Below, piece after piece: positions 1 to 5,705 of a stretch of 7,598 nucleotides of DNA. The first letter of the stretch is position 1; every line of letters starts with the position of its first letter. Source of the DNA: JAGNZR01 sp051648485 (lineage in GTDB: Bacteria > Fusobacteriota > Fusobacteriia > Fusobacteriales > Fusobacteriaceae); contig JBOFFH010000002.1 in NCBI GenBank assembly GCA_051648485.1, positions 1 through 7,598 on the forward strand, given 5' to 3'. Under the pieces are notes generated by a model. It saw only the letters and a program-made list of their open reading frames with translations, had not been told where the DNA came from and made no database searches. The translations under genes were made by a program, and so were the position numbers.

Positions 1-222
1 TTAGGTGAGTCTGATGCAATTTCTTTAAATGGTATGATTGAAACAATTGAAAAAACTTTAAATAAAAAAGCAACGATAAATAGATTACCTATGCAACCTG
101 GGGATGTTAAAAGAACATTTGCAAGTATAGATAAAGCTAAAAAACTTTTAGATTACAATCCATCTACAAAATTTGAAAATGGAATTCAAAAATTTTTAAA
201 GTGGTATTTAGGAGGAAAATAA
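1..222 (+). CDS. NAD-dependent nucleotide-sugar epimerase, C-terminal fragment (probable UDP-glucuronate 4-epimerase)
   Basis: The frame is open from base 1, so the gene begins upstream and only the last 73 residues are visible. They resemble the C-terminal substrate-binding part of extended short-chain dehydrogenase/reductase sugar epimerases: LGES at the left edge, then MIETIEKTL, the MQPGDVKRTFASIDKAK stretch (usual form PGDV.RT.AD..KA) and a closing LLDYNPSTKFENGIQKF helix. The Rossmann fold and catalytic Tyr-Lys are outside the window. In this family the MQPGDV-type ending is typical of UDP-glucuronate 4-epimerases, which convert UDP-glucuronate to UDP-galacturonate in the cytoplasm for capsule or LPS. 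The next gene, one base away, makes UDP-glucuronate, which supports that substrate. A UDP-glucose 4-epimerase or a related dehydratase cannot be excluded from this fragment. The end of this gene carries the ribosome binding site of the next one (AGGAGG, 210-215), suggesting coupled translation. Confidence 0.85.
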   Translation, partial: LGESDAISLNGMIETIEKTLNKKATINRLPMQPGDVKRTFASIDKAKKLLDYNPSTKFENGIQKFLKWYLGGK

Positions 223-223
223 G

Positions 224-1546
224 GTGAAGATAACTGTCATAGGTACAGGCTATGTAGGATTAGTTCAAGGAGTAATTTTGAGTGAATTTGGTCATAAAGT
301 AACTTGCTTGGACATAGATGAAAAAAAAATAAATTCTTTAAAAAATGGAATTTTACCAATATATGAATTAGGATTAAAAGAAATTTTAGATAGAAATGTA
401 CTTGAAGGAAGATTGAAGTTTACTACGAATAAAAAACAAAGCTTAGAAAATTCTGATGTAATTTTTATAGCTGTTGGAACACCACCATCTGAAGATGGTT
501 CTGCTGATTTAACTCATGTTTCTGAATGTGCTAAAGATATAGGAAAATTTATAAAAAAATATACAGTTATTGTAAATAAATCAACTGTACCTGTAGGAAC
601 TGGAGATTTAGTAGCTGAATTTATAAAAAATGAGCTAAATATTAGAGAGAAAAAAATAGAATTTGATGTAGTTTCTAATCCAGAATTTTTGAGAGAAGGA
701 AAAGCAGTAAACGATTGTTTAAGACCTGATAGAGTTGTTCTTGGAGCTGAAAGTGAAAAAGCTTTAAAAGTAATGAAAAAGATATATGATGTTTTATATA
801 TCAATAAAACTCCATTTGTTTGCACAAATAGACGAACAGCTGAAATGATAAAATATGCTTCAAATGCTTTTTTAGCTGTAAAAATATCTTTTATAAATGA
901 ATTGGCTTTATTGTCAGAAAAAGTAGGAGCTAATACTCAAGAGATTGCCTCAGCAATGGGAATGGATGGTAGAATATCTTCAAAGTTTTTACATTGTGGT
1001 CCAGGTTATGGAGGTTCATGTTTTCCAAAAGACACAAGAGCTATAGTTGAAATCGGAAAAAAATATGGTGAAGAGATGAGTGTAATATCTTCAGCTATAT
1101 CTGCAAATGAAAAGCAAAAATCAAGAATGGTTGAAAAGATTTTAAAAGAGATGGGTAATTTGAATGGAAAAACAATATGTATATTAGGACTATCTTTTAA
1201 ACCTGATACAGATGATGTTAGAGATGCCCCTAGTTTAGATATAATAAAAGGGCTCATAAAAAATGGTGCAAAAATAAAAACATATTGTCCAAAAGGAATG
1301 CCTGAAGCAAAATGGAGATTGAAAAAATATAGTGAAAGCATAGAGTATTGTGTGAACGAAGAGATTGCAAGTACAGATGTAGATGCTATAGTTTTATTGA
1401 CAGAATGGAATCAGTTCAGAGGACTCAATTTAGAAAAGTTAAGTAAAATGATGAAAGACAATTATTATTTTGATTTCAGAAATGTTCATACAAAACATTC
1501 TAAAGTAAGATCTTTATTCAAATATTTTCCAATAGGACAAAATTAA
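224..1546 (+). CDS. ugd: UDP-glucose 6-dehydrogenase
   Basis: This cytoplasmic enzyme oxidises UDP-glucose to UDP-glucuronate using two NAD+. At 440 aa it has the usual family length. The N-terminal Rossmann domain starts with VIGTGYVG (residues 5-12, the GxGYVG NAD-binding loop), followed by IAVGTPP (82-88) and NKSTVPVGT (118-126). The central domain holds NPEFLREG (152-159), Lys210 and Asn214. The catalytic cysteine is Cys266 in GPGYGGSCFPKD (259-270), with Asp270 behind it. The C-terminal UDP-binding domain includes LGLSFKPDTDDVRDAPS (321-337). The start is GTG at 224, one base after the upstream TAA; an AGGAGG lies 8 bases before it and no later start would keep the first Rossmann strand. 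It forms an operon with the upstream epimerase, so the pair probably supplies acidic sugars for capsule or LPS. At 355 the common Asp of the YDP motif is Cys (YCPKGMPEAK); this is not a catalytic position. Expression appears to end at the hairpin 1612-1649. Confidence 0.96.
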   Translation: MKITVIGTGYVGLVQGVILSEFGHKVTCLDIDEKKINSLKNGILPIYELGLKEILDRNVLEGRLKFTTNKKQSLENSDVIFIAVGTPPSEDGSADLTHVSECAKDIGKFIKKYTVIVNKSTVPVGTGDLVAEFIKNELNIREKKIEFDVVSNPEFLREGKAVNDCLRPDRVVLGAESEKALKVMKKIYDVLYINKTPFVCTNRRTAEMIKYASNAFLAVKISFINELALLSEKVGANTQEIASAMGMDGRISSKFLHCGPGYGGSCFPKDTRAIVEIGKKYGEEMSVISSAISANEKQKSRMVEKILKEMGNLNGKTICILGLSFKPDTDDVRDAPSLDIIKGLIKNGAKIKTYCPKGMPEAKWRLKKYSESIEYCVNEEIASTDVDAIVLLTEWNQFRGLNLEKLSKMMKDNYYFDFRNVHTKHSKVRSLFKYFPIGQN

Positions 1547-1611
1547 AATACTTTAAAAGTTATTTTTTTTCGAATTTTTTAATCGGAATATATAAAATAT
1601 ATATTAAATAA

Positions 1612-1649
1612 AAAAATCCAAAACTAGAATTTCTGAGTTTTGGATTTTT
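1612..1649. terminator. Bidirectional intrinsic terminator between convergent ugd and exported-protein operon
   Basis: A perfect 14-bp inverted repeat (arms 1612-1625 and 1636-1649, core ATCCAAAACT/AGTTTTGGAT) with a 10-base loop. The outer pairs are A-tract against T-tract, so a U-run follows the GC-containing core on either strand. It sits between the stop of ugd (+) and the stop of the 114-aa gene (-), the only hairpin of this quality in the gap, and can serve both. Confidence 0.85.
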
Positions 1650-1676
1650 CACTTAATTAGTCACAATAACATTTCA

Positions 1677-2021
1677 CTAGTCGTAATAAGGCTGATTTAC
1701 AGGTCTATAATAATCATTATCATATCTGTTATTATCATTGTAATTATTATTATTATTATTATTGTTAGCAGCAGCAATTCCTGCTACAATAACAGCACCA
1801 ACTATTGCTCCTTTTATAGCTTTGTCTCTTTTATCTCTTCTATATTCTTGTCTGATATCTCTTCTAATATCATCTTTGATATCTCTTCTAATCTCATTTC
1901 TAATGTGAGCTTTTACAATTTGACGTTTTATTTCTTGACGTTGAATAGGTCTTTCATAATAGTTCGCAAAAGATAAAGTTGTTACTCCTAAAATTAAAAA
2001 TGACATAACTAGTTTTTTCAT
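1677..2021 (-). CDS. Small exported basic protein with octapeptide repeat and Asn-rich tail, function unknown
   Basis: I do not recognise a family. The 114-aa product begins with a signal peptide (MKKLVMSFLILGVTTLSFA, likely cut after Ala19). Next comes a highly charged, probably helical region (residues 26-70) with three consecutive eight-residue units, IRRDIKDD (44-51), IRRDIRQE (52-59) and YRRDKRDK (60-67). A Gly/Ala/Val segment, KGAIVGAVIVAGIAAA (70-85), could be a glycine-zipper-like membrane span. The tail has eight Asn in a row (86-93) and is rich in Tyr, Asp and Asn. There is no cysteine. I chose the start at 2021 rather than the in-frame ATG at 2051, because AAAGGAGG lies 8 bases upstream (2030-2037) and a signal peptide begins exactly there; the longer form would overlap the upstream gene by 29 bases and bury the signal peptide. 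It is the last gene of a three-gene operon of exported proteins, one base after the preceding stop. A periplasmic or surface role is inferred only from the signal peptide. Confidence 0.8.
   Translation of the reverse strand: MKKLVMSFLILGVTTLSFANYYERPIQRQEIKRQIVKAHIRNEIRRDIKDDIRRDIRQEYRRDKRDKAIKGAIVGAVIVAGIAAANNNNNNNNYNDNNRYDNDYYRPVNQPYYD
1743..1763 (-). repeat. Trinucleotide microsatellite (AAT)7 encoding an Asn run
   Basis: Seven uninterrupted ATT units on the + strand, read as seven AAT codons on the - strand; with the adjoining AAC at 1764-1766 they encode Asn86-Asn93 of the 114-aa exported protein. Slippage here would change length in whole codons, giving protein length variants and no frameshift. 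Confidence 0.9.
1853..1892 (-). repeat. 16-bp direct repeat, 24-bp period, inside the 114-aa gene
   Basis: The sequence TGATATCTCTTCTAAT (+ strand) occurs exactly at 1853-1868 and again at 1877-1892. The 24-base period equals eight codons and encodes the two IRRDI-containing octapeptide units. Exact identity at DNA level suggests recent internal duplication, though low codon diversity in AT-rich DNA could contribute. Confidence 0.85.
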
Positions 2022-2022
2022 A

Positions 2023-2427
2023 CTATTTTCCTCCTTTAAGTATTTTTCCAAATTTGGCTATCTCATCTTTATTAAATACAATATAGTCATCTGTACCAGA
2101 AAAATCTAGAACAAGTATTCCCTTTTTTTTATCATATTGAATATCATAGAATTGAAGAGCATTTTCTTCTGGTTTATTTGCATTAGCAACTATTCCAGGA
2201 ATTTGAACTCTAGGCTTACCATCTTTAAATGTATTTATTAAAACAGCTTTTGGAAGTCCAAAAGTAATAACAGCTCCATTTTTAGTCTGAAGAGCAAAAA
2301 AAGCATTTCCTTTTTGAGTAATAAGTCCTACTTTGTCGGTTTGTACAGAGACATCTTTTCTAACTACATCAGCAGCAAAAAGACTCATAGAAGTTAAAAT
2401 TCCTAAAGCTATAATTAATTTTTTCAT
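2023..2427 (-). CDS. Small exported protein of unknown function, paralogue of the upstream 130-aa gene
   Basis: I do not recognise a named family. The 134-aa product starts with a signal peptide (MKKLIIALGILTSMSLFAA, cut near residue 18-19), so it is probably periplasmic or surface-located. The mature part is about 115 residues, has no cysteine, and looks rich in short beta strands. It aligns with the product of the upstream gene: without a gap over residues 37-64 (shared Gly40, Ala45, Leu46, Lys49, Gly51, Gly57, Leu58 and Val62), and again near the C-terminus, where YDIQYDKKKGILVLDF (94-109) matches YDVQI.KKGILTVKP of the neighbour. The two are therefore old tandem duplicates. The start at 2427 follows AAAGGAGG (2437-2444) and is one base after the previous stop. 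Its own last codons contain the ribosome binding site of the next gene. It is the middle gene of the three-gene operon transcribed from the promoter near 2890-2918. Confidence 0.85.
   Translation of the reverse strand: MKKLIIALGILTSMSLFAADVVRKDVSVQTDKVGLITQKGNAFFALQTKNGAVITFGLPKAVLINTFKDGKPRVQIPGIVANANKPEENALQFYDIQYDKKKGILVLDFSGTDDYIVFNKDEIAKFGKILKGGK
2030..2037 (-). promoter_or_regulatory. Ribosome binding site fixing the start of the 114-aa gene
   Basis: Read on the - strand this is AAAGGAGG, 8 bases before the ATG at 2021. It lies inside the final codons (Leu-Lys-Gly-Gly-Lys) of the upstream 134-aa gene, so translation of the two genes is probably coupled. It supports the ATG at 2021 over the in-frame ATG at 2051. 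Confidence 0.85.
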
Positions 2428-2428
2428 A

Positions 2429-2821
2429 TTACTTGGCCTCCTTTACTATTTTTAAAACTTTTACTGTTTCAGCTTTTGTAAACAGTATTGAGAAATCTTC
2501 ATAAGTAGGCTTAACAGTTAAAATTCCTTTTTTTATCTGTACATCATAGAGTTCTTTTTCTAACTTATTTTCTGTCATATTATCATAAAAACCTATAACT
2601 TCAAGTTGAGAATTTCCTTTTTCAGCCTCTAGAATAACATCATTAGCAAGACCTAAAACATAAGTTTCACCAGTTTTACTTGCAAGAGCTAAATATGTTG
2701 CTCCTTCAACTTTTTCAATCTTTAATTCTGAAAATTCCATTCCCCCTTTCTCAGTTTTGAACTCTGCAGAAAAAGCTGTAGCAGAAATTAAAAGAGATGC
2801 AATGAGTAAAATTTTTTTCAT
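2429..2821 (-). CDS. Small exported protein of unknown function, first gene of operon, paralogue of the 134-aa gene
   Basis: No family is recognised. The 130-aa product begins with a signal peptide (MKKILLIASLLISATAFSA, cut near residue 18-19). The mature protein is about 111 residues, acidic and Lys/Glu-rich, with no cysteine. Its central part (ATYLALASKTGETYVLGL, 41-58) and its end (LYDVQIKKGILTVKP, 91-105, then FSILFTKAETVKVLKIVK, 110-127) align with the 134-aa protein encoded next, so the two share a fold. The pattern of alternating hydrophobic residues and turns suggests a small beta-rich domain; that is inference from sequence appearance only. The start ATG at 2821 has AAGGAG (2831-2836) 9 bases upstream. 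It is the promoter-proximal gene, with a short leader of about 60 bases after the promoter at 2890-2918. The stop is followed by one base and then the next ATG. Confidence 0.85.
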   Translation of the reverse strand: MKKILLIASLLISATAFSAEFKTEKGGMEFSELKIEKVEGATYLALASKTGETYVLGLANDVILEAEKGNSQLEVIGFYDNMTENKLEKELYDVQIKKGILTVKPTYEDFSILFTKAETVKVLKIVKEAK

Positions 2822-2889
2822 GATTATCCACTCCTTAAAAAATTATTTTCAAACCTATATAAGATTTTTTTATTATATTGTATAAAATT

Positions 2890-2918
2890 AGTATAGCATA
2901 AATTGATCGAATACTCAA
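2890..2918 (-). promoter_or_regulatory. Sigma-70-type promoter of the three-gene exported-protein operon
   Basis: On the - strand: -35 TTGAGT (2913-2918), a 17-base spacer, and -10 TATACT (2890-2895) preceded by TGC, which makes an extended -10. Transcription would start near 2883, about 60 bases before the ATG at 2821. It stands back to back with the riboswitch promoter, with 20 bases between the two -35 boxes. Confidence 0.75.
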
Positions 2919-2921
2919 TTT
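2900..2921. repeat. Inverted repeat overlapping the -35 and spacer of the exported-protein promoter (possible operator)
   Basis: AAATTGA (2900-2906) and TCAATTT (2915-2921) are perfect 7-base arms around an 8-base centre. The 22-bp element covers the -35 box and most of the spacer of the leftward promoter, where a dimeric repressor would act. In DNA this AT-rich, a 7-base match can occur by chance, so it is a candidate only. Confidence 0.35.
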
Positions 2922-2938
2922 TATATTCAAAAAAAGAC

Positions 2939-2967
2939 TTTACATTAGAAATTTATTGTGCTAGAAT
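2939..2967 (+). promoter_or_regulatory. Sigma-70-type promoter of the lysine riboswitch and transporter
   Basis: -35 TTTACA (2939-2944), a 17-base spacer and -10 TAGAAT (2962-2967), with TGC just before it giving an extended -10. The start of transcription would be near 2974, about a dozen bases before P1 of the riboswitch and roughly 290 bases before the transporter ATG. Spacing and position both fit the aptamer boundary well. Confidence 0.8.
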
Positions 2968-2985
2968 AAACAAAAATAATAAATT

Positions 2986-3163
2986 CTCTAATAGTAGAGG
3001 AGCAAAAACCAAAAGTAGCTTTCATGAGGGGTGGTCCCCTGTGAGTGTGAGTGAAAGGGGTAATTGCCGAAATCTTTAATCTAGACCGAAGGATTAAAGG
3101 TTGCTTTTTGATAGAATATATCAAAGAGTGTCACATAAATTATGTGGAGTGCTATCTTTAGAG
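2986..3163 (+). promoter_or_regulatory. Lysine riboswitch (L box) aptamer
   Basis: The conserved lysine-riboswitch core is present: AGAGGAGC (2996-3003), AGTA (3014-3017), GTGAAAGG (3051-3058) and TGCCGAA (3065-3071). Five helices can be traced. P1 pairs 2986-2991 with 3158-3163, then 2995-2997 with 3152-3154 across a small internal loop. P2 pairs CTTTCA (3019-3024) with TGAAAG (3052-3057), topped by AGGGG/CCCCT (3027-3031/3036-3040). P3 is 3074-3081/3092-3099, P4 is 3107-3113/3119-3125, P5 is 3132-3137/3141-3146. GGTC at the P2 loop (3033-3036) complements GACC in the P3 loop (3084-3087), the kissing contact known in this class. Bound lysine should stabilise P1 and so lead to termination before the downstream transporter gene. 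Confidence 0.95.
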
Positions 3164-3209
3164 GGAACTAAAAAGCTGTTTTTTTAATTTTGCTTTATTT
3201 AGAACCCTT
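3161..3209 (+). promoter_or_regulatory. Antiterminator hairpin of the lysine riboswitch expression platform
   Basis: The segment 3161-3176 (GAGGG, AA, CTAAAAAGC) can pair with 3192-3209 (GCTTT, AT, TTAG, AA, CCCTT), giving a long stem with a two-by-two A/A internal loop and a small bulge. It uses the 3' strand of P1 (3158-3163) and the 5' arm of the terminator (3203-3214), so it cannot coexist with either. When lysine is scarce and P1 is open, this stem would form and transcription would read through. Pairing was traced by eye; energies were not computed. Confidence 0.75.
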
Positions 3210-3235
3210 CAAGATTACTCTTGGAGGGTTTTTTT
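3203..3235 (+). terminator. Intrinsic terminator (attenuator) of the lysine leader
   Basis: AACCCTTCAAGA (3203-3214) pairs with TCTTGGAGGGTT (3219-3230), 12 bp with one G-U wobble, around a TTAC loop, followed at once by a T-run (3229-3235). It ends 28 bases before the transporter ATG and is the ON/OFF element governed by the riboswitch. Confidence 0.92.
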
Positions 3236-3263
3236 ATTTTAAAATAAAATTAGGAGGATTCAG

Positions 3264-4775
3264 ATGGAAATTTTAATGTCTTTAATTAAATTAAGTCCAG
3301 TAGTACTATTGGCAGGATTGATGATAGGAGGATATGATGCACTTATAGCCGCACCTATGGCAACAGTGTATGCAGCATTCGTAGCAGTTATCTTCGGAAA
3401 GAAAAAAATAAATGATATAATGGATTCATGCATAAAAAATGCAAGAGAGATGCAAATAGCTTTCTTTATACTAATGGCAGCCTATGCAATGGCAGAAACA
3501 TTCATGTCTACGGGAGTAGGAGCTTCAATAATAAATCTTTCTATGAATGTTGGACTTACAGCTAGAACAGTAGCGGTTGTAGGAGTATTAGTAACTTCAC
3601 TACTTTCAATAGCAACAGGAACAAGTTGGGGAACTTTTGCTGCATGTGCACCTATATTCCTATGGTTAAATCATCTAGTTGGAGGAAATATTAACTTAAC
3701 TTTGGCAGCTATAGCCGGTGGAGCATGTTTTGGAGATAATATTGGTCTTATTTCTGACACAACAATAGTAAGTTCAGGAATTCAAAAAGTTGAAGTAGTT
3801 AAAAGAATAAGGCATCAAGGTGTTTGGTCTGGATTAGTTTTAGTTCTATCAGTTATTTCTTTCTTTGTAGCAGGACTAATTATGGATCTTCCAAATGTAA
3901 CAGGAAATGCAACAGAAGCAATAGCTCAAATTCCTGCAGAAGCTTGGGCTGCACTGGCAGAAAAAAGACCAAGTGCAGAAGCACTTTTGAATCAAGTAAG
4001 AGATGGTGTGCCACTATATATGGCTATTCCCTTGGTTTTAGTTTTGATCTGTGCATTTAAAGGAATGACAACTTTACTTTGCTTGTTTGTAGGAATAATC
4101 TCAGCTTATGTACTTGGAACTTTTGCTGGAACAGTCTCAAGTTTAGAAAGCTTTTTAGAACTTATTACAACAGGATTTGCAGATGCCGGTTCATGGGTAA
4201 TAGTTATGATGATGTGGGTAGCAGCTTTTGGTGGAATCATGAAAAATATGGATGCCTTCAGACCAGTCTCAATTTTAGTAAAAAAAATATCTAGAAATGT
4301 GAGAGAGCTTATGTTCTACAACGGTGTTTTATCTATCTTAGGAAATGCTGCTTTAGCTGATGAGATGGCTCAAATAGTTACTGTGGGACCTATTATAAGA
4401 GAGTTAGTAGAACAAAATGTAGTAGGAAAACCTGAAGATATTGAAACTTTAAGATTGAGAAATGCAACTTTTAGTGATGCCCTTGGAGTTTTTGGATCTC
4501 AACTAATACCATGGCATGTTTATATAGGATTTTACATAGGTATAGCAAATGCAGTTTATCCTCTTTATGTATTCAATCCTATAGATTTGATCAAATTTAA
4601 CTTTATGGCTTTTATAGCTGTAGGAAGTATTTTGATACTAACCTTAACAGGACTTGACAGATTTATTCCAAGATTTGGACTACCTTCAGAACCTCAAGTT
4701 AGATTGGCAAAACAAGGAGAAGTTGTAGCAAATACAGTTGAAGAGGATCTAGATAAAGAGATGGCTACAATTTAA
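3264..4775 (+). CDS. NhaC-superfamily transporter, probable lysine importer under riboswitch control
   Basis: A 503-aa polytopic inner-membrane protein, the usual length for the Na+/H+ antiporter NhaC superfamily, with roughly ten to twelve hydrophobic segments from residue 10 to 462 and a short cytoplasmic-looking charged tail. Family hallmarks are ATGTSWGTFAACAPI (117-131) and GACFGDNIGLISDTT (153-167, with Asp158 and Asp165), and in the second half LADEMAQ (364-370, Asp366) and FSDALGVFGSQLIPWH (403-418), as expected for an inverted two-repeat fold. The ATG is preceded by AGGAGG (3252-3257) at 6 bases. By sequence alone it could be called a sodium/proton antiporter, but the lysine riboswitch immediately upstream points to lysine uptake, probably coupled to Na+ or H+. 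Comparative genomics has described NhaC-type proteins behind lysine riboswitches as candidate lysine transporters (called LysW); I assign that role by context. It is transcribed alone and ends at the hairpin 4779-4812. Confidence 0.9.
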   Translation: MEILMSLIKLSPVVLLAGLMIGGYDALIAAPMATVYAAFVAVIFGKKKINDIMDSCIKNAREMQIAFFILMAAYAMAETFMSTGVGASIINLSMNVGLTARTVAVVGVLVTSLLSIATGTSWGTFAACAPIFLWLNHLVGGNINLTLAAIAGGACFGDNIGLISDTTIVSSGIQKVEVVKRIRHQGVWSGLVLVLSVISFFVAGLIMDLPNVTGNATEAIAQIPAEAWAALAEKRPSAEALLNQVRDGVPLYMAIPLVLVLICAFKGMTTLLCLFVGIISAYVLGTFAGTVSSLESFLELITTGFADAGSWVIVMMMWVAAFGGIMKNMDAFRPVSILVKKISRNVRELMFYNGVLSILGNAALADEMAQIVTVGPIIRELVEQNVVGKPEDIETLRLRNATFSDALGVFGSQLIPWHVYIGFYIGIANAVYPLYVFNPIDLIKFNFMAFIAVGSILILTLTGLDRFIPRFGLPSEPQVRLAKQGEVVANTVEEDLDKEMATI

Positions 4776-4778
4776 AAA

Positions 4779-4812
4779 AAGGACAGTACCAATTTATTTT
4801 GGTACTGTCCTT
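4779..4812. terminator. Bidirectional terminator between the convergent transporter and MscS genes
   Basis: A perfect 14-bp inverted repeat (4779-4792 and 4799-4812, core GGACAGTACC/GGTACTGTCC) with a 6-base loop. On the - strand it is followed by seven T residues (complement of the A-run 4774-4780), making a strong intrinsic terminator for the channel gene. On the + strand the following TTAATAATTT is a weaker tail, but it directly follows the transporter stop. Confidence 0.88.
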
Positions 4813-4838
4813 AATAATTTAGTTAAAAGGGTGTATAT

Positions 4839-5663
4839 TTATTTTTGATATACGTCAATTTTAGTATATGGAATTTCAATTCCTTCCTCATCAAATCTTT
4901 TCTTAACAAGTTCTTGTAAATCAAAAGTTACATCTCTAAAATTTTCTTTTTTTGTCCATACTCTCATAGTAAAATCTAAAGAGCTTGCACTATGTTTTCC
5001 TAATCTTACAAAAATCTCTTTATCTTGAAGAATTAATTCATGATTTTTAGCAATATCTTCTAAAACTTCTTTTGTTTTATCTATGCAAGTATCATATGCT
5101 ACTGAAAATATACAATCGACTCTTCTTTCTTTGTTAGTTCCTACATTGATTATAACTTCTGATGAAAGTTTACCATTTGGTATAACTATATATTTGTTAT
5201 CAGGAGTATATAAAACAGTGTATAGAAAAGAAATTTTCTGAACTATTCCCTCAACTCCACAAGTAGTTATGAAATCTCCTTTAGTGAAGTTTCTTGAAAC
5301 TAAAATCTGGATTCCCCCTGCAAGATCAGATAAACTTCCTTTTAAAGCAAGTCCCACACCTATACCAATTGATCCCAACAGTGCTAAAAGAGAAGCTGTT
5401 TGAATCCCGAGTATTTGAATTACGTTTAAAATATAAAATACAATTATCAAAATATTTAATAGTGATTCTAAAAAATTCATTAATAACTCATCTAGTTTTT
5501 TAATACTTAAAAATTTATTAAAGGCTTTCATAAGAAAAATTGTTACAGGTTTATAACTCAGTCCTAAAATTATCAAAAATATAATTTTTTTTATCAAAAT
5601 TGGTGAAGATTTAGCTACAGCTCCTAAAAATTCATTAAAAAAAATTGTTAAAGTTTCATTCAT
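4839..5663 (-). CDS. mscS: Small-conductance mechanosensitive channel, MscS family
   Basis: This inner-membrane channel opens under membrane tension and releases solutes during osmotic downshock. At 274 aa it is close to E. coli MscS (286 aa) and lacks extra domains. Two hydrophobic helices (about 22-40 and 66-88) precede the pore helix TM3, which reads GIGVGLALKGSLSDLAGG (100-117). By alignment with E. coli, the pore-lining leucines 105 and 109 correspond to Ile101 and Leu105, and hinge Gly113 to Gly109; E. coli Gln112 is Lys108 here. The cytoplasmic beta domain has YIVIPNGKLSSEVIIN (158-173) and the cage domain ends in EIPYTKIDVYQK. The start at 5663 follows AGGAGA at 7 bases. The frame is open to an ATG at 5747, but a promoter lies inside that extension and the added residues are absent from the family. 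It is convergent with the transporter and ends at the shared hairpin 4779-4812. Lys at 108 in the pore helix could affect conductance or ion preference; that is speculation. Confidence 0.93.
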   Translation of the reverse strand: MNETLTIFFNEFLGAVAKSSPILIKKIIFLIILGLSYKPVTIFLMKAFNKFLSIKKLDELLMNFLESLLNILIIVFYILNVIQILGIQTASLLALLGSIGIGVGLALKGSLSDLAGGIQILVSRNFTKGDFITTCGVEGIVQKISFLYTVLYTPDNKYIVIPNGKLSSEVIINVGTNKERRVDCIFSVAYDTCIDKTKEVLEDIAKNHELILQDKEIFVRLGKHSASSLDFTMRVWTKKENFRDVTFDLQELVKKRFDEEGIEIPYTKIDVYQK

Positions 5664-5670
5664 AATATCA

Positions 5671-5676
5671 TCTCCT
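5671..5676 (-). promoter_or_regulatory. Ribosome binding site fixing the MscS start
   Basis: AGGAGA on the - strand, 7 bases before the ATG at 5663. No comparable site precedes the upstream in-frame ATG at 5747, where the sequence is an A/T mix with TTGTTATTTTGTG. Confidence 0.75.
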
Positions 5677-5705
5677 AAATTATTATTTTTGCAATAGAGA
5701 TAAAT

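Noticed and set aside
514..1341. Minus-strand open frames inside ugd (514-825 and 1006-1341)
   Set aside because: They are shadows of ugd with no ribosome binding site and no sensible domain; ugd has its full set of family motifs.
1571..1587. CGAATTTTTTAATCGG as a second hairpin after ugd
   Set aside because: The arms do not pair properly (CGAAT against AATCG); the perfect hairpin at 1612-1649 explains termination.
1853..1892. Two 16-bp repeats as a possible CRISPR or integration site
   Set aside because: There are only two copies, in phase with the codons of a gene and explained by a repeated peptide unit.
2022..2051. Longer form of the 114-aa exported protein starting at 2051
   Set aside because: It would overlap the upstream gene by 29 bases and put ten residues in front of a clear signal peptide, while a strong ribosome binding site serves the ATG at 2021.
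3824..4294. Plus-strand open frames inside the transporter gene
   Set aside because: Out-of-frame shadows of the transporter, rich in Ser, Cys and Asn as expected for a shifted reading of membrane-protein codons.
5294..5503. Plus-strand open frame opposite mscS
   Set aside because: It is antisense to the conserved pore helix and has no ribosome binding site.
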